Assembly (NCBI GenBank): GCA_027576995.1
Contig: JANBQC010000446.1
Coordinates: 1 to 23,810 of the forward strand
Length of the DNA: 23,810 nucleotides
Direction: 5' to 3'
DNA from: Dimargaris cristalligena
Lineage: Eukaryota; Kickxellomycota; Dimargaritomycetes; Dimargaritales; Dimargaritaceae
Part shown: in pieces, positions 9,782-19,468 of the stretch
Layout of the letters: the number at the start of each line of letters is the position of its first letter
How positions within the stretch are numbered: the first letter of the stretch is position 1
Program-made: the position numbers and the translations under genes
The notes under the pieces: generated by a model
The model's input: only the letters and a program-made list of their open reading frames with translations
Told to the model about the DNA's origin: nothing
The model's database searches: none

Positions 9782-12700
9782 AGTGTCAGCCGTCCTCAGT
9801 ATAATTTATAGAAGTAGAAATAGAAATGGTGATGGATAGAAAACCTACGCAGTTAAATACCAAACGATAATATAAAGGATTCCTCGGAACCAACGGTGAG
9901 GGAATAAAATGTAAATACCCGATGTAAGGGATTTTGATGCAGCAGAGGGCTAGTTAAAGAAACGCCGGAGAGGTGAGAAAGTGTATAGAGAAGGTGCTAC
10001 TTCGTTTCCGTTTGTATACAATATATATGGGCCCCGGGATCATTTAAAAAGGGTTAGGGTAGAAGCGCAGTGGAAAGTAAACGGGCGATGCGAAGTAGAT
10101 AGACGTAGTTCTAGAGGGGCGGGGGTCATCAACCGATTTTATATGCCCAATTACACCTTATATTTTTTTCCCAATACCATCACTGTTACTTGCCCCCGCC
10201 TGCCCTTCCTTCGATTCCTTGTTTTTCTTCTCTTTTGCTTCAAGCCACCATTTGGTGGGTAAAAAAGGCCAGGTTGCACCTGTGTACCCTTTCGGCTTAT
10301 AAGTCTTTGGGTGTTTTGATATTTTACACGTATATTCGGGCACTGCCGCCATTTTGCCTACCATTGGAACTGGGCTAATTTTCATAGAATTATTTTCGAC
10401 ATCTAGAGCAAGGAAAAGACCGTTGCAAATATCGACCAAGGCGTGTCAATGGGCAAAGCATTAGATAGGGAGAGGTTGGGCTCGGAAACCCAGTCATTTA
10501 GCCAACGGCTGGTAGTGCTAAACTTTCTCCACGTAGGACCGCTGGTACGGCACTGGATACAGTTTCAAATTGGGGTTGGTCCGCGCGCGGCTATACGCCA
10601 AGGCGAGTAAAGGGGGCAAAGGTGGAAAGAAGGTCGGTGAGGGAGGGGGGGAGGATAAAGGAGAGTTAGGACCTAAAGAACAATGGACCGGCTTGGCGGG
10701 TGCAAAGGGTATGGTCTACACACAAGAGTGGAGGGCCATCCGTGGGTGTGTAATGGGCAAAGTAGGGCAACGGTGGCATTTGTGCGACCCGTATCGCAAC
10801 TCATCCCCTACTAGATTAGCGGAAAGAGCGGCTGCATTGCTCTAGGCATTATTGGCGGGCGCCCGCTGCATATTGATAGGCCATCCCAAATCGGAAGGGT
10901 GCGTCAATAATATGTAGCTGGGCTACGGGGCCTTATCCTAAAAACCCGAGCCTGCGGGTGCAGGACCGTTCAAAGCGGGGCATTGTGGCACTGCCATGGG
11001 GCCATTCGCTCCTCGAATTCATTGGTAGACCATACCGATGGATTGTATCGCGCTTCTTTTTAAAACGCGGTGGTCTCTAAGTTGGCCATTCGCCAAATAC
11101 ACCGAATTACATCTGAGAATGGGCTTCTAATGGCTCTCTATCCGGCATATTCCAGCTTTGCACGGTTCATCGGACAATAGCTTTATTCGGCCACTGGATA
11201 TAAATGACCAAGCCACCATGAATTAGCCAAGGTGCGGGGACGTGGAAGTAGGTCCTATAAGAGAGGACGACTAGCGTTACCTTTGAATGGAACACCGAGC
11301 TCGGTACACACGTATCGTGGACGAAAATGGCCTATTACGCAGCTCGTCTTCCGCTACCCCACGTTGAATAGTTGACCTTCCACGTTTCCTTTACTTTGAA
11401 TAATACTAGTGGGGTTGGGGGTATTTCAAACTACACTCTAAGGCCTCTGGCCCACATTTGATACATTTATTGGATGTACCTATTGGTGGATTCGTCGAGT
11501 CTGGTGTAACCTTGTTGATGCTACTTGGGATTTGTCAGCTATATGGGACCGTCTTGACTTGACCTTTTTGATATTATAGGTACATGGTACTACTTATTAG
11601 GCGGTGTGAAAACACGGGGTGGATGGGGGGGGTATCCATTCACTGCGCCCATTAACATCCCTCCCCCCTCCCCCGCCCAAACAATATGGGTTAGTAGCAC
11701 AGGTCGGGGTTGGGTAAGTTAACTAGTGTTGAATAATCTAACCGCTCTAGCGGCATAACGCCTTGAATGAATTGGGAATTCAGCAACTATACATTGCGGT
11801 ATTGGCCACGCATGGGGAGTATATCGTGGAAAGAAGGCACATGGGCTAATACGATTTCCCGGGTTATCCGCCGACCCCATATATGTCAGAATATATCAAT
11901 TCGCACATTCCGAGTTAACCCGATCCCATTGTGTTTAGATTGGTATTATTTGGTAGAAAGGTCGGTCGGGGTTTCCCTATGATTAGGTGGCAGTACATTA
12001 TTTAGTCCAAGTCCCCCATTACAGTAAACATAGCTAAAGTCGGTATTGCTTTAGTAGGTGGGTGGGAGTGGGGGTGGCGTAAATCAAGTAGAACCGGTGC
12101 AACACGCATGAAACATCGCCATTTCATCATTGACAATTTGTGATGTCCGGGTTACCCGTTTGGTTAGATTAGGCACTTAATAGATTTGTTTATAGTCATA
12201 AATATAGTCAGACAGGGTGTTATAGGAGAATTGCGGAAGTCACCTAGAAAGTGCCATAGTATCTAGATAACGGAAATATAGCGTTGGTTGTGTGAGGAAG
12301 AGACCGGGGGTTAAATGGTATGCGTTAACTATTATTTAGATGGTTGGGGCAATGTCCAACCTGATAGTGGCGGCGAGTAGGGCGCGTTGGTAAGCGCTGG
12401 GATACAACAATAGAGGCTTACACTGAGCTCTTGATCCAAGGGCGTAGTTGCCATTTCAATAGAACAAATGTAGGTAGGGTTTGTAATGATGATAGTCAAT
12501 TTTAGTATATCTGTGGCTCGCTGCAAAAGTACGCATTTAAAAAACACCACCCCTAAACTAACATATTATTTACACAGGCCTGGTTCTCTCTGGATCAACT
12601 AACAATCCCGCACTGTATATCCAATAAACAATATATGTGTCCAGGCCGATGGTCCGAATGAATAGTTGCCAAAAAGATCACGATATATTCAACCTGTGGG

Positions 12701-13055
12701 AGAATAGGGTATATTTTATTCCCAAAACTATGAATGAATTAAATGGCGGCACTGGAATATCTAATTTGCCAATCCAATTGCGACAAGGGAGTAGGTGGTG
12801 TTCGTAGAAGTTGTCAGTTAAAGTCTGAACAGGTTGGTTGGGGATCTGGTGTTGATGGGAATGGTAGGTGGGGAGTAGTGGCACGGTGGTTAATAAAAAT
12901 ATCAAATCGAAATTCGGAAAACCTATTTATCAGGCACATTACTTACAGGCATTGGAACCACCTCACACCATTGTATTGATAAGCATATACACATATGGAT
13001 AGTAATAGTTGTTTCCATTGGATGTTTTAGGATATCGTTGAAGAGAGTAGTCCGC
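9782..13055. other. Long intergenic region without a recognisable gene
   Basis: About 3.3 kb between two minus-strand genes. The left edge is the promoter of the cysteine-rich gene, with a telobox-like GGGTTAGGGT at 10051-10060. The right part may contain a terminal exon of the aspartic protease (12814-12922, see that entry). Several frames of 60-100 codons occur (10158-10439 minus, 10537-10845 plus, 11767-11982 plus, 12332-12550 minus), none with a family signature. GCGGGCGCCCGC at 10855-10866 is a perfect palindrome, and G- and C-rich runs face each other at 11620-11690. No transposase, reverse transcriptase, tRNA or rRNA was seen. Confidence 0.45.
10051..10060 (-). promoter_or_regulatory. 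Telobox-like motif
   Basis: GGGTTAGGGT on the + strand, ACCCTAACCC on the strand of the downstream cysteine-rich gene, about 270 bp before its ATG. See the matching motifs at 231-240, 7778-7788 and 19458-19468. Confidence 0.3.
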
Positions 13056-14276
13056 TTACATTAGCTCATGGTTATTAATGGGCGCAAAACCTAGCCGTTT
13101 CTGTCCATAATCAAATACCACAAATACATTTTTGAGAAATGTGGTGCCCAGAATCCATTTCCCCGACCCACTCACCACACCCGAATAACAGAGTTGGGGG
13201 TCCTCTAGAGTTGGCTCCATCACAATGTCGCCAATGGACACCCGCAGACTCCGACCTTGGATCACGAAGTCTAGTCCGTGAAAGACCCTCTGAGGCGTAT
13301 TACACGGTACCAGCCATCCCAGGGAATCCGAGTTGATGGCCCCGGGAACCTGCTGGTGTAATATGTTGGCGGCCTCCGCGGGGAGCATGAGGATATTGGT
13401 TCCGGTATCCACGATACAGTGTGCACCCTGACCGAAATAGGCCGAGCCAAAGGTGGCTTGGTCCAACTGAAACTGCCACCAGCGGGGGTGGCTAAGGGGC
13501 GCGTAAACCAAGGAGTCCCGGTAGTGGCTTCGCTTAATCGTGCCAAATGTCACCTCACCCTGGGTGGCCAAGCTGTGCCGGGGAAAGTACACGGCGAAGA
13601 GGGCGTCTTGGGGGGATCTCTGGGACATGAGGGCATCAATCACCGAGTCCGAGTTCGTCCGATTCTTACTGGCCAGGCCAATAATACCGTCGACAATATC
13701 GTCACTCAATTGACTGGAAAGGTATGTGGCCAACCCCACGGTCTGGTTGGTGATGGTAAGGCTACTATCCCCCAAATTCATCGTGTCCCGGCCCATGAAC
13801 CCACCCACGAACGAATGATCACCGTATTCCATGCGCCAGTTAGGAGACCCGGCCTGGAACGTAGCCGATTGAGCTGGATCGAAAGTGGCGTGCGATTTAC
13901 AGTTGGGCGAAATACACTGCTGGCCAATAACCCAGGCATCCGAGGAACCAGTGTCCAGCATCACTTTGAAATTCTGGGGCGGGGTGCCAATCGAAATGGT
14001 ATTGTAATACTCCCTATCGTGGCGGTAGTTGACAACATCGATGCTCACTCGCGATATATACGGCCTGTTAGGTGGGTGGACGTTGTAGCGAGCAAGGGCC
14101 CGCTGCCGACTGGCTAAAGTGTTGGGGCGACAACCGGTGTAGTAGGTAGTGATTTGCGACGTGTGGGGGGCCAAGGGCAAGGTTATCTTGGCTTCATTGG
14201 ATGGAAACGCTGTACAATAAACGAACCAAACCACCACCATCACACCCAAAAAGATAGAACGGAGGTGGGTGCCCAT
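13056..14276 (-). CDS. Secreted pepsin-like aspartic protease (family A1)
   Basis: 406 aa from the ATG at 14274-14276. Both catalytic motifs are intact: DTGSSDAW (Asp108) and DTGTNI (Asp290). The flap Tyr is in MEYGDHS (Tyr151). Family A1 disulfides are suggested by Cys121-Cys126 after the first Asp and by Cys325-Cys363. The enzyme hydrolyses peptide bonds, usually at acid pH, and would be secreted or vacuolar. Residues ~4-22 form a signal peptide and ~23-80 a propeptide. Mature features are YYNTISIGTPPQNFKVMLDT, VDGIIGLASK and WILGTTFLKNVFVVFDYGQK. An in-frame Met nine codons upstream (14303) is less likely: it puts charged residues before the signal peptide, and TTAATTTCAG just before 14276 looks like a 3' splice site of a leader intron. 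The stop TAA at 13056 is part of a GTAAGC donor-like string. Splicing from 13053 to the TAG acceptor at 12923 would append 35 residues (ending at 12814), so the C-terminus is uncertain. No GPI signal is seen at 13056. Confidence 0.92.
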   Translation of the reverse strand: MGTHLRSIFLGVMVVVWFVYCTAFPSNEAKITLPLAPHTSQITTYYTGCRPNTLASRQRALARYNVHPPNRPYISRVSIDVVNYRHDREYYNTISIGTPPQNFKVMLDTGSSDAWVIGQQCISPNCKSHATFDPAQSATFQAGSPNWRMEYGDHSFVGGFMGRDTMNLGDSSLTITNQTVGLATYLSSQLSDDIVDGIIGLASKNRTNSDSVIDALMSQRSPQDALFAVYFPRHSLATQGEVTFGTIKRSHYRDSLVYAPLSHPRWWQFQLDQATFGSAYFGQGAHCIVDTGTNILMLPAEAANILHQQVPGAINSDSLGWLVPCNTPQRVFHGLDFVIQGRSLRVSIGDIVMEPTLEDPQLCYSGVVSGSGKWILGTTFLKNVFVVFDYGQKRLGFAPINNHELM

Positions 14277-15167
14277 GTTCTTGTCTGAAATTAATACAGG
14301 CAACTAAAATCAAAGTATATTCAAAAAAAATGAGAGATAGGCTGTGTTGGATCGCAACGAGTCGCTAAGTCTTAAATTAAATGATAGTAATGTCGTTAAA
14401 GCTATATGACAAATGCTTCAACATTGGTGAATAAGATAAAACTAATCAATCAATATAGGCTAAGCGCTAGAATTTCCGCAGTTCCAAGATAAATATACAC
14501 TATTATTAAATCGACGAGACATACATATTCTGTGCGGCAGCGGAGTGCATCCGGCCTCATTATATTGTCTGTAAAACGACTTCAGAGGATTGAAGGCCGT
14601 TGTGATAGCCAGAGGCACCTGTACGGATACCAGTTGGCTGGATTTGGCATTCCTGTAAAAACCAATGTCACTAGCCCTTTCAAACGATCATGCCTCCTTT
14701 CGGTCTTCCATCACCCTGCTGCCCCCTTCTACTCTAGTTTTGCGTACACTCCCACCCAGGGGACTTGGGTGTAGTGCACCATTAGCGATTGCGTAAACAT
14801 ATCCTGCCTGTACCCTCAGGGGCTTGGGCAGAGTGGTGTAATTAAAGTAGGGGAATATTTGGGGCGGTACGGAGTAATTGGCAAGGGGACTGAACAGATT
14901 CAACACCCATGTCACGTCAGTCTTTATTAGAGTGGCTACGTCAGCAAAATCGCCATTCCTGTATAAGAAACCACCCACAAAGTACGTCCAATCCAAGGTA
15001 GTACGTATTATACTACATAGCTCTTAATTTCAGACTGTCGCTAGTAAATTGCCTGCATTCTAGGAATATGTGTTTTATAAAAAACAACCGTTGGAAACCA
15101 AACAATGCTTAATATAATAACGAGTCTAAATACCAATTATGTTGGTACACAGGCTTACAGGCCCCTT
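14277..15167. other. Intergenic between protease and tyrosinase
   Basis: Holds the presumed leader and promoter of the protease (with the TTTCAG splice-like site around 14286) and the 3' region of the tyrosinase. A minus-strand frame open from 15023 to 14688 encodes about 110 residues without an ATG near its start. It has hydrophobic and N-glycosylation-like stretches but no recognised domain; see findings. Confidence 0.4.
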
Positions 15168-16386
15168 TTATTGGGGATTGGATTGACTTGCCGCCTCTTT
15201 GATACGGTCGGTGAGCACCCCATCAGCCAGCTGCTTCTCAAAGACACGGATCTCAGTAACATTTAATTTGTTATGCAGGATCCACCATTCGGGAAGGGGC
15301 GGGGGAATGTTTTCATCAACCACGGTGCCGTTCACTGCGGCTTCGGAAACACCCATTTCCTCGGCGAAGGAGTTGGAATCGTAGCGGTAGCACAGGTCGT
15401 CAGCCATTGTAGAAAGTGATGAACCAACGGTGCGCCCGAACGGTCCAAGCGGCTCACTCGCGACTGACTGGCTGCCGTCTGAATGAGCGCCACCGTAGGA
15501 ACGGAGGTTGTTGACGCTACGGGCCTGCCATTCCGACCACAATTTGTCCACGAAGGCATGGTGGAGCCAGAAAAGGGGGCTGTGGGTGAGGTGATAATTT
15601 TTTTTAAAAAATTGGCATAGTCAGATAGATTATAGTTAGACTCTGTGGGGAACTCAAACTCTCACCAGACAATTAAGTGATTAGTAAGTGGGGTGGAGAG
15701 TGGTAATATAGGTTGGCATTGTTATTATATCCGACTTACTCATTGGGACTCCACATGGGGGAAAAATCACCGCCAATACCAATATGCACGTTGCCGTGAG
15801 GACCCTCGATACGGCGACGGAAATTATCGTAATTAGGCGAAGTGTTCTTTAGATTATTCATGGCACCCGTTCCCCACCACGGCTGAATGCGATTGCCGCC
15901 GTCGTATTTACGGGTCAGACAACGAATCCGAGCGTCCGGATAGAACACCCGCCAGCCGGAAAACGCGCCGTCATTGACACAGCCTCCGGCTCCCCCGTTG
16001 GACCCGTAGAGGGATGCTGACAGAACCGGACTACCGGCCGGGTCGTTGGCGTCACGGGCCCAGTCCCAGTAGGGCAAAATCACCCCGGGGTCGATTCGCT
16101 GCAGGGCCTTTTCGAACTCCCGGATGAAGACGCGGTGCCAGGGCAGGAAGCGGGCATCGCCGTGCGAGCGCGAGGCCCAGTCCAGGTGCATGCGGGTGAA
16201 GTAGTCGTAGCCGTTGGGACGCGGGCCGGAGTTGAGCGTCTTGATGGCACGGAAATAGCGGTTGCGCTCCTGTTGGCTGATGCTACGAATCTCGCGACGA
16301 ATGGCAATACGACTGCAAGCGGCATCCGATACATCCGCCAACTGGCCTAGCACCAGAACCGCGAGGGCAGCAAGGTACAGTTTCAT
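15168..16386 (-). CDS. Secreted short tyrosinase (type-3 copper polyphenol oxidase)
   Basis: Exon 1 is 15740-16386 and exon 2 is 15168-15579, with a 160-bp intron (donor GTAAGT from 15739, acceptor CCACAG ending 15580). The protein is 352 aa. Tyrosinases hydroxylate monophenols and oxidise diphenols to quinones, feeding melanin or cross-linking. A signal peptide spans ~1-22 (MKLYLAALAVLVLGQLADVS). CuA ligands are His67 (RMHLDW), His75 and His84 (SHGDARFLPWHR). CuB ligands are His197 and His201 (GPHGNVH) and His223 in SPNDPLFWLHHAFVDKLW, which is rebuilt exactly across the splice. PYWDWARD is also present. A CYRY motif (YXY type) marks the usual end of the core domain. Only about 75 residues follow it, so the large C-terminal lid domain of latent fungal tyrosinases is missing. 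Stop and AATAAAA overlap at 15163-15170. A 17-bp dyad lies about 320 bp upstream. Substrate preference (tyrosinase versus catechol oxidase) cannot be read from sequence alone. Confidence 0.95.
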
Positions 16387-17326
16387 GGTGACTTGGGGTT
16401 GGTTCTAAAGGCGTGAACTGGGAAATATGGTAAACGTAGTTTAAGGTGAAGTGAATGCTGTCTCTAGTGATGGATGATGGGCGTAATGGCGTATGCGATG
16501 GATTTAAAGTTAACAACGTAAACGTCGGTAAAATGGTTAGTGGAGCCCTCCTGACAAGCATTTTATACGAAGTAGGTTGAAGCCCGTTCCTAATTTGGTG
16601 CAGCGAAAGTATGCTCTCAGAATGTCCGCTTTGGTAATTAAATGAGCGAGCGGTGAATTCTTTTCAGGGGCGGATAAACGGGGTGACCTTTCATGAGCAT
16701 CCGACTGAATCGTTCAGTCCGATTCCGACTTAATCAACAATACGGTCTATAATTAGCTCACTGGCCCCAGGTGTCCACCTCCAACGCGGAGTACCCTGGC
16801 ATGGCTATCTACCTATTTGGAGCTCAACTAAAGCAAGCGGCTTCCTAGTTATTCACTCTTGTTAGAATGGGCCAAACTTGTACTCAGGGACATGGCAACG
16901 TCAGTCATAACGGTGTGACTAGATTGTCACTTCAGTGACTACGTATGTAAATTAGTTGAGGGTTACCCTATGTGAAACTCCAGCCACGTTGGCGGATATT
17001 TATTTTCCTACTTGCGCGAATCGCCAAGCTCGACCTACTGAGTTATTTTTGCTGATATATGTATATAAATAAAATAGCGGGCCGCTTTCAATTAACCTCT
17101 TCGATTGGATTATGAGACCAAGCCCAGGCTTCAACTAAGTAGGGACTACCACTCCACCAATTCACCGATACCTGCTTGTTGTATAAATTTATTCATCATT
17201 ATAATTCTGGAATTAAGAATAGGTGTAGTTATGGATACAGTCCTCTTAAAGTTCCCCAGCAACCGGTGGCCAATTCAAGGGATATGTAGGGATAGACACC
17301 ACCATGCGGGTATAGGTGTCAGTCAG
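16387..17326. other. Tyrosinase promoter region and DUF4436 3' region
   Basis: About 940 bp without a supported gene. It contains the dyad GACTGAA-TCG-TTCAGTC at 16703-16719 and a TCAC/GTGACTA repeat cluster near 16915-16942 (GTCAC-TTCA-GTGAC). Frames over 60 codons overlap the tyrosinase start in the wrong frame or lack domains. Confidence 0.45.
16703..16719. promoter_or_regulatory. 17-bp dyad GACTGAATCGTTCAGTC
   Basis: Seven-base perfect arms around TCG, about 320 bp upstream of the tyrosinase ATG. It is followed by CCGATTCCGACT, which partly repeats the half site. A binding site for a dimeric regulator is possible but unproven. Confidence 0.35.
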
Positions 17327-18409
17327 CTATACTGTGCGAGCTGGTAATGTGCAGGCACTGTCATTGGCCTGGTAGGAGCGGAACGGTGGAGGGTTTGGGC
17401 CAGTGTCAATAGCTACATGGCAGAAAGGAGGGTTGGCATCGGTGACCTGGGATGTTGGGAGTATTTCCTGGCAAATTGATTCCCGTGGTGTGGGACTGCG
17501 GTATTTCCACCGGAGCACCCAGGCCAAAATGATACTAATCGAGCACGCCGCAATCAAGAACAGGTTCCAAAAGAAGGAGAGGGCGTCACTGGCGCATCCC
17601 ACCTGAGGTACGCCCGGTTGGGAGTTCCGCAGCGCCGGAAGGGCAAACAGCATGGTAATGCCCACAATCAACAAGGGCGCGGGAACATCCCGCCGCTCAA
17701 TCACAATTTGGTAGGCTAGGGTGAGGAGGGTGAGGGACAGGCCCCACATGACGATCATCATGAAAATGCTAAAGAACAGGGTCGTTCTCGTACGTCGGGT
17801 GGTGATGTTAAAGTCAAAGGCGTTGGGCATATTGGTGGCCAATTGGGCGTCCGTGTCGAAGCTGAGGGACTGCACCGAACCGTAGATGGTGACCCGAATG
17901 GGAATGGGTGTTTTGTCCGCATCATTATATACGAATCCCACTTCCAGGAAGGATTGGTAATCATCGAAGGGGTACATGCGAGGATAGCCTAGGAGGGGGA
18001 CGGTAAGGTCGAAGGACTGCATGATGCTGTTGCTGGGGAAGACAAAGCTTTTATAGGCAAAGTATCCCGTCACGTTGGCTGTGAGTTCCGACCGCCGGTT
18101 GGTTAATTTGCCGTAGGGAGTGGCAGTTACGTACATGCTAAGCTTGTGGTTCATTAGGTCGGCTTGCTGTACAATCATGGTCACTTCAATATGGTCGGGG
18201 GATTGCTCGCCCTGAACGTCAACGGCGGTGTCAGCATTTCCCCCTTCCCGGAGGTACGCTAAATAGACTGGTGGGACGATAATGCACCAAATTGCCGCAA
18301 TGAGAAACGCCCAGACTATTCGCCGGTAGCGCGAGTGTCTCCAAATGCGGCGGACTATACGGACAGCGCCGTGGCTGGCGGCGCCCTGAGACTTGGGGAA
18401 TTCGGCCAT
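17327..18409 (-). CDS. DUF4436 family integral membrane protein, paralogue 1
   Basis: Single exon, 360 aa. The family has no established biochemical role. A basic N-terminus (RIWRHSRYRR) leads into transmembrane helix 1 (~31-52, ending VPPVYLAYLR). A ~150-residue extracytoplasmic domain follows, with N-glycosylation sites (NVT ~112, NIT ~201) and the conserved blocks QSPDHIEVT, LLGYPRMYPFDDY and IRVTIYGSVQSL. Three more helices follow at ~210-236, ~244-260 and ~278-300, with the signature ITMLFALPALRNSQPG, then GCASDALSFFW. The ~60-residue Pro/Ser/Cys-rich C-terminal tail differs from paralogue 2. It shares blocks along its whole length with the gene at 22270-23487 and has no intron where that gene has one (after FF of FFW). 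The ATG at 18407-18409 precedes the basic leader; no other upstream Met is in frame near it. Confidence 0.88.
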   Translation of the reverse strand: MAEFPKSQGAASHGAVRIVRRIWRHSRYRRIVWAFLIAAIWCIIVPPVYLAYLREGGNADTAVDVQGEQSPDHIEVTMIVQQADLMNHKLSMYVTATPYGKLTNRRSELTANVTGYFAYKSFVFPSNSIMQSFDLTVPLLGYPRMYPFDDYQSFLEVGFVYNDADKTPIPIRVTIYGSVQSLSFDTDAQLATNMPNAFDFNITTRRTRTTLFFSIFMMIVMWGLSLTLLTLAYQIVIERRDVPAPLLIVGITMLFALPALRNSQPGVPQVGCASDALSFFWNLFLIAACSISIILAWVLRWKYRSPTPRESICQEILPTSQVTDANPPFCHVAIDTGPNPPPFRSYQANDSACTLPARTV

Positions 18410-18831
18410 TGGTGTAAATATAGTCGTATCTTAAAAATAGTATAGAGAGATGTATATAATGGGGGAAATAACTAAAAGATAGCGTCTCGTTGACCTGACA
18501 ATATGATGCCGAGGTTCTATACGCGTTTCGGATACTCGGCTACGTTAAATAAAGGATTGGGTAGTGTTTGAGCAAATAAAAAAAATGGTATTGGAGACTA
18601 GGGGTCCCTACTGGTAGAAGTGGCGAAAGGCGGGTGGAGGTAAAGTGCGAGGGAACTTAAATATTAAAGGGACATATGTAGTAGAGCCGCGGGAGAATGA
18701 ACGCGGTCCAGGATATTGATAATAGTAATGGTGAATGAGCAATTGGAGTGGTGGGGGGATGCGGGGTCGAGCTTATATATATCTAATTCAACCAAGTAAG
18801 TGTTCACGAAAATAACTCATTGCAGTAGAGA

Positions 18832-18843
18832 AGAGAGAGAGAG
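18832..18843. repeat. (GA)n microsatellite
   Basis: Six AG units in the spacer about 420 bp upstream of DUF4436 paralogue 1, within a purine-rich stretch. Confidence 0.7.
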
Positions 18844-19375
18844 TCTTGGCGTTGGTGAGATACAGGGGGCCAGAGAAGGTTAGATGGGGGGTTCAATTTT
18901 AAAGAAATAGGCGGATAGGTGTACTCGATTCATTAGTAAGGGATGCAGGGATATATTTAAATGTCCGTAACAACAATATCCTCATGCAAAGACTGGGAGG
19001 CGACCGCTCACTTCTCCCCATGAATCTTGGTGGAAGTTCAAGGGGCGCGAGAAGTGGAGTGAATGAGCTCGCCATTGGGATGGTAATAGGCGTCGGTTGG
19101 TGATTGGCACTCCCGCTGAAGAATAATGGCCAAAGTCGAATTGAGGTGATCACTGCGATTGTAGCGCAGCTAAAATAAAAGGCCCCGGTTCCATTTGGCC
19201 CCCTTTTTTTTCCAATCCCGCCTGTGCCTTGGCCTCCATTGGTTCCCGCAAGAGGGGAGAAGGGGGCGAGGGTCTCGATTTGGCCGCTACCGCTGCCCCG
19301 CAGATGGCCACCGCCACTGTGATCGGGCAATTAGGGATGGGTACTAGGCCACAAAGTGCCTAATGGCTCTCAAAA

Positions 19376-19441
19376 GGTCAATTTTGACCCATTCGTCAAA
19401 GCAGAGAGCTCCAACGCCAAGCCAGTTTGTTGAGTTGGAGC
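19376..19441. repeat. Two adjacent inverted repeats
   Basis: GGTCAA-TT-TTGACC occupies 19376-19389. Just after it, GCTCCAAC (19408-19415) pairs with GTTGGAGC (19434-19441) across an 18-nt loop. Either could be a protein-binding dyad or a remnant of a mobile element; function unknown. Confidence 0.45.
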
Positions 19442-19457
19442 ATAGGGTCGGCCCAGC

Positions 19458-19468
19458 TAACCCTAACC
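19458..19468 (-). promoter_or_regulatory. Telobox-like motif
   Basis: TAACCCTAACC on the + strand, in a spacer more than 1 kb from either flanking gene, so a promoter role is less clear than for the other copies. Confidence 0.25.

Noticed and set aside
10158..10439. 93-codon minus-strand frame with a Lys-rich end
   Set aside because: No recognisable family, stops immediately upstream, and no convincing acceptor; could not be supported as a gene.
13419..14117. 232-codon plus-strand frame
   Set aside because: It lies antisense within the aspartic protease, whose frame is strongly conserved; it is a shadow.
18899..19330. 143-codon minus-strand open frame
   Set aside because: It begins at TTG, has no ATG until late, is Gly/Pro/Ser-rich, and shows no domain or splice context.
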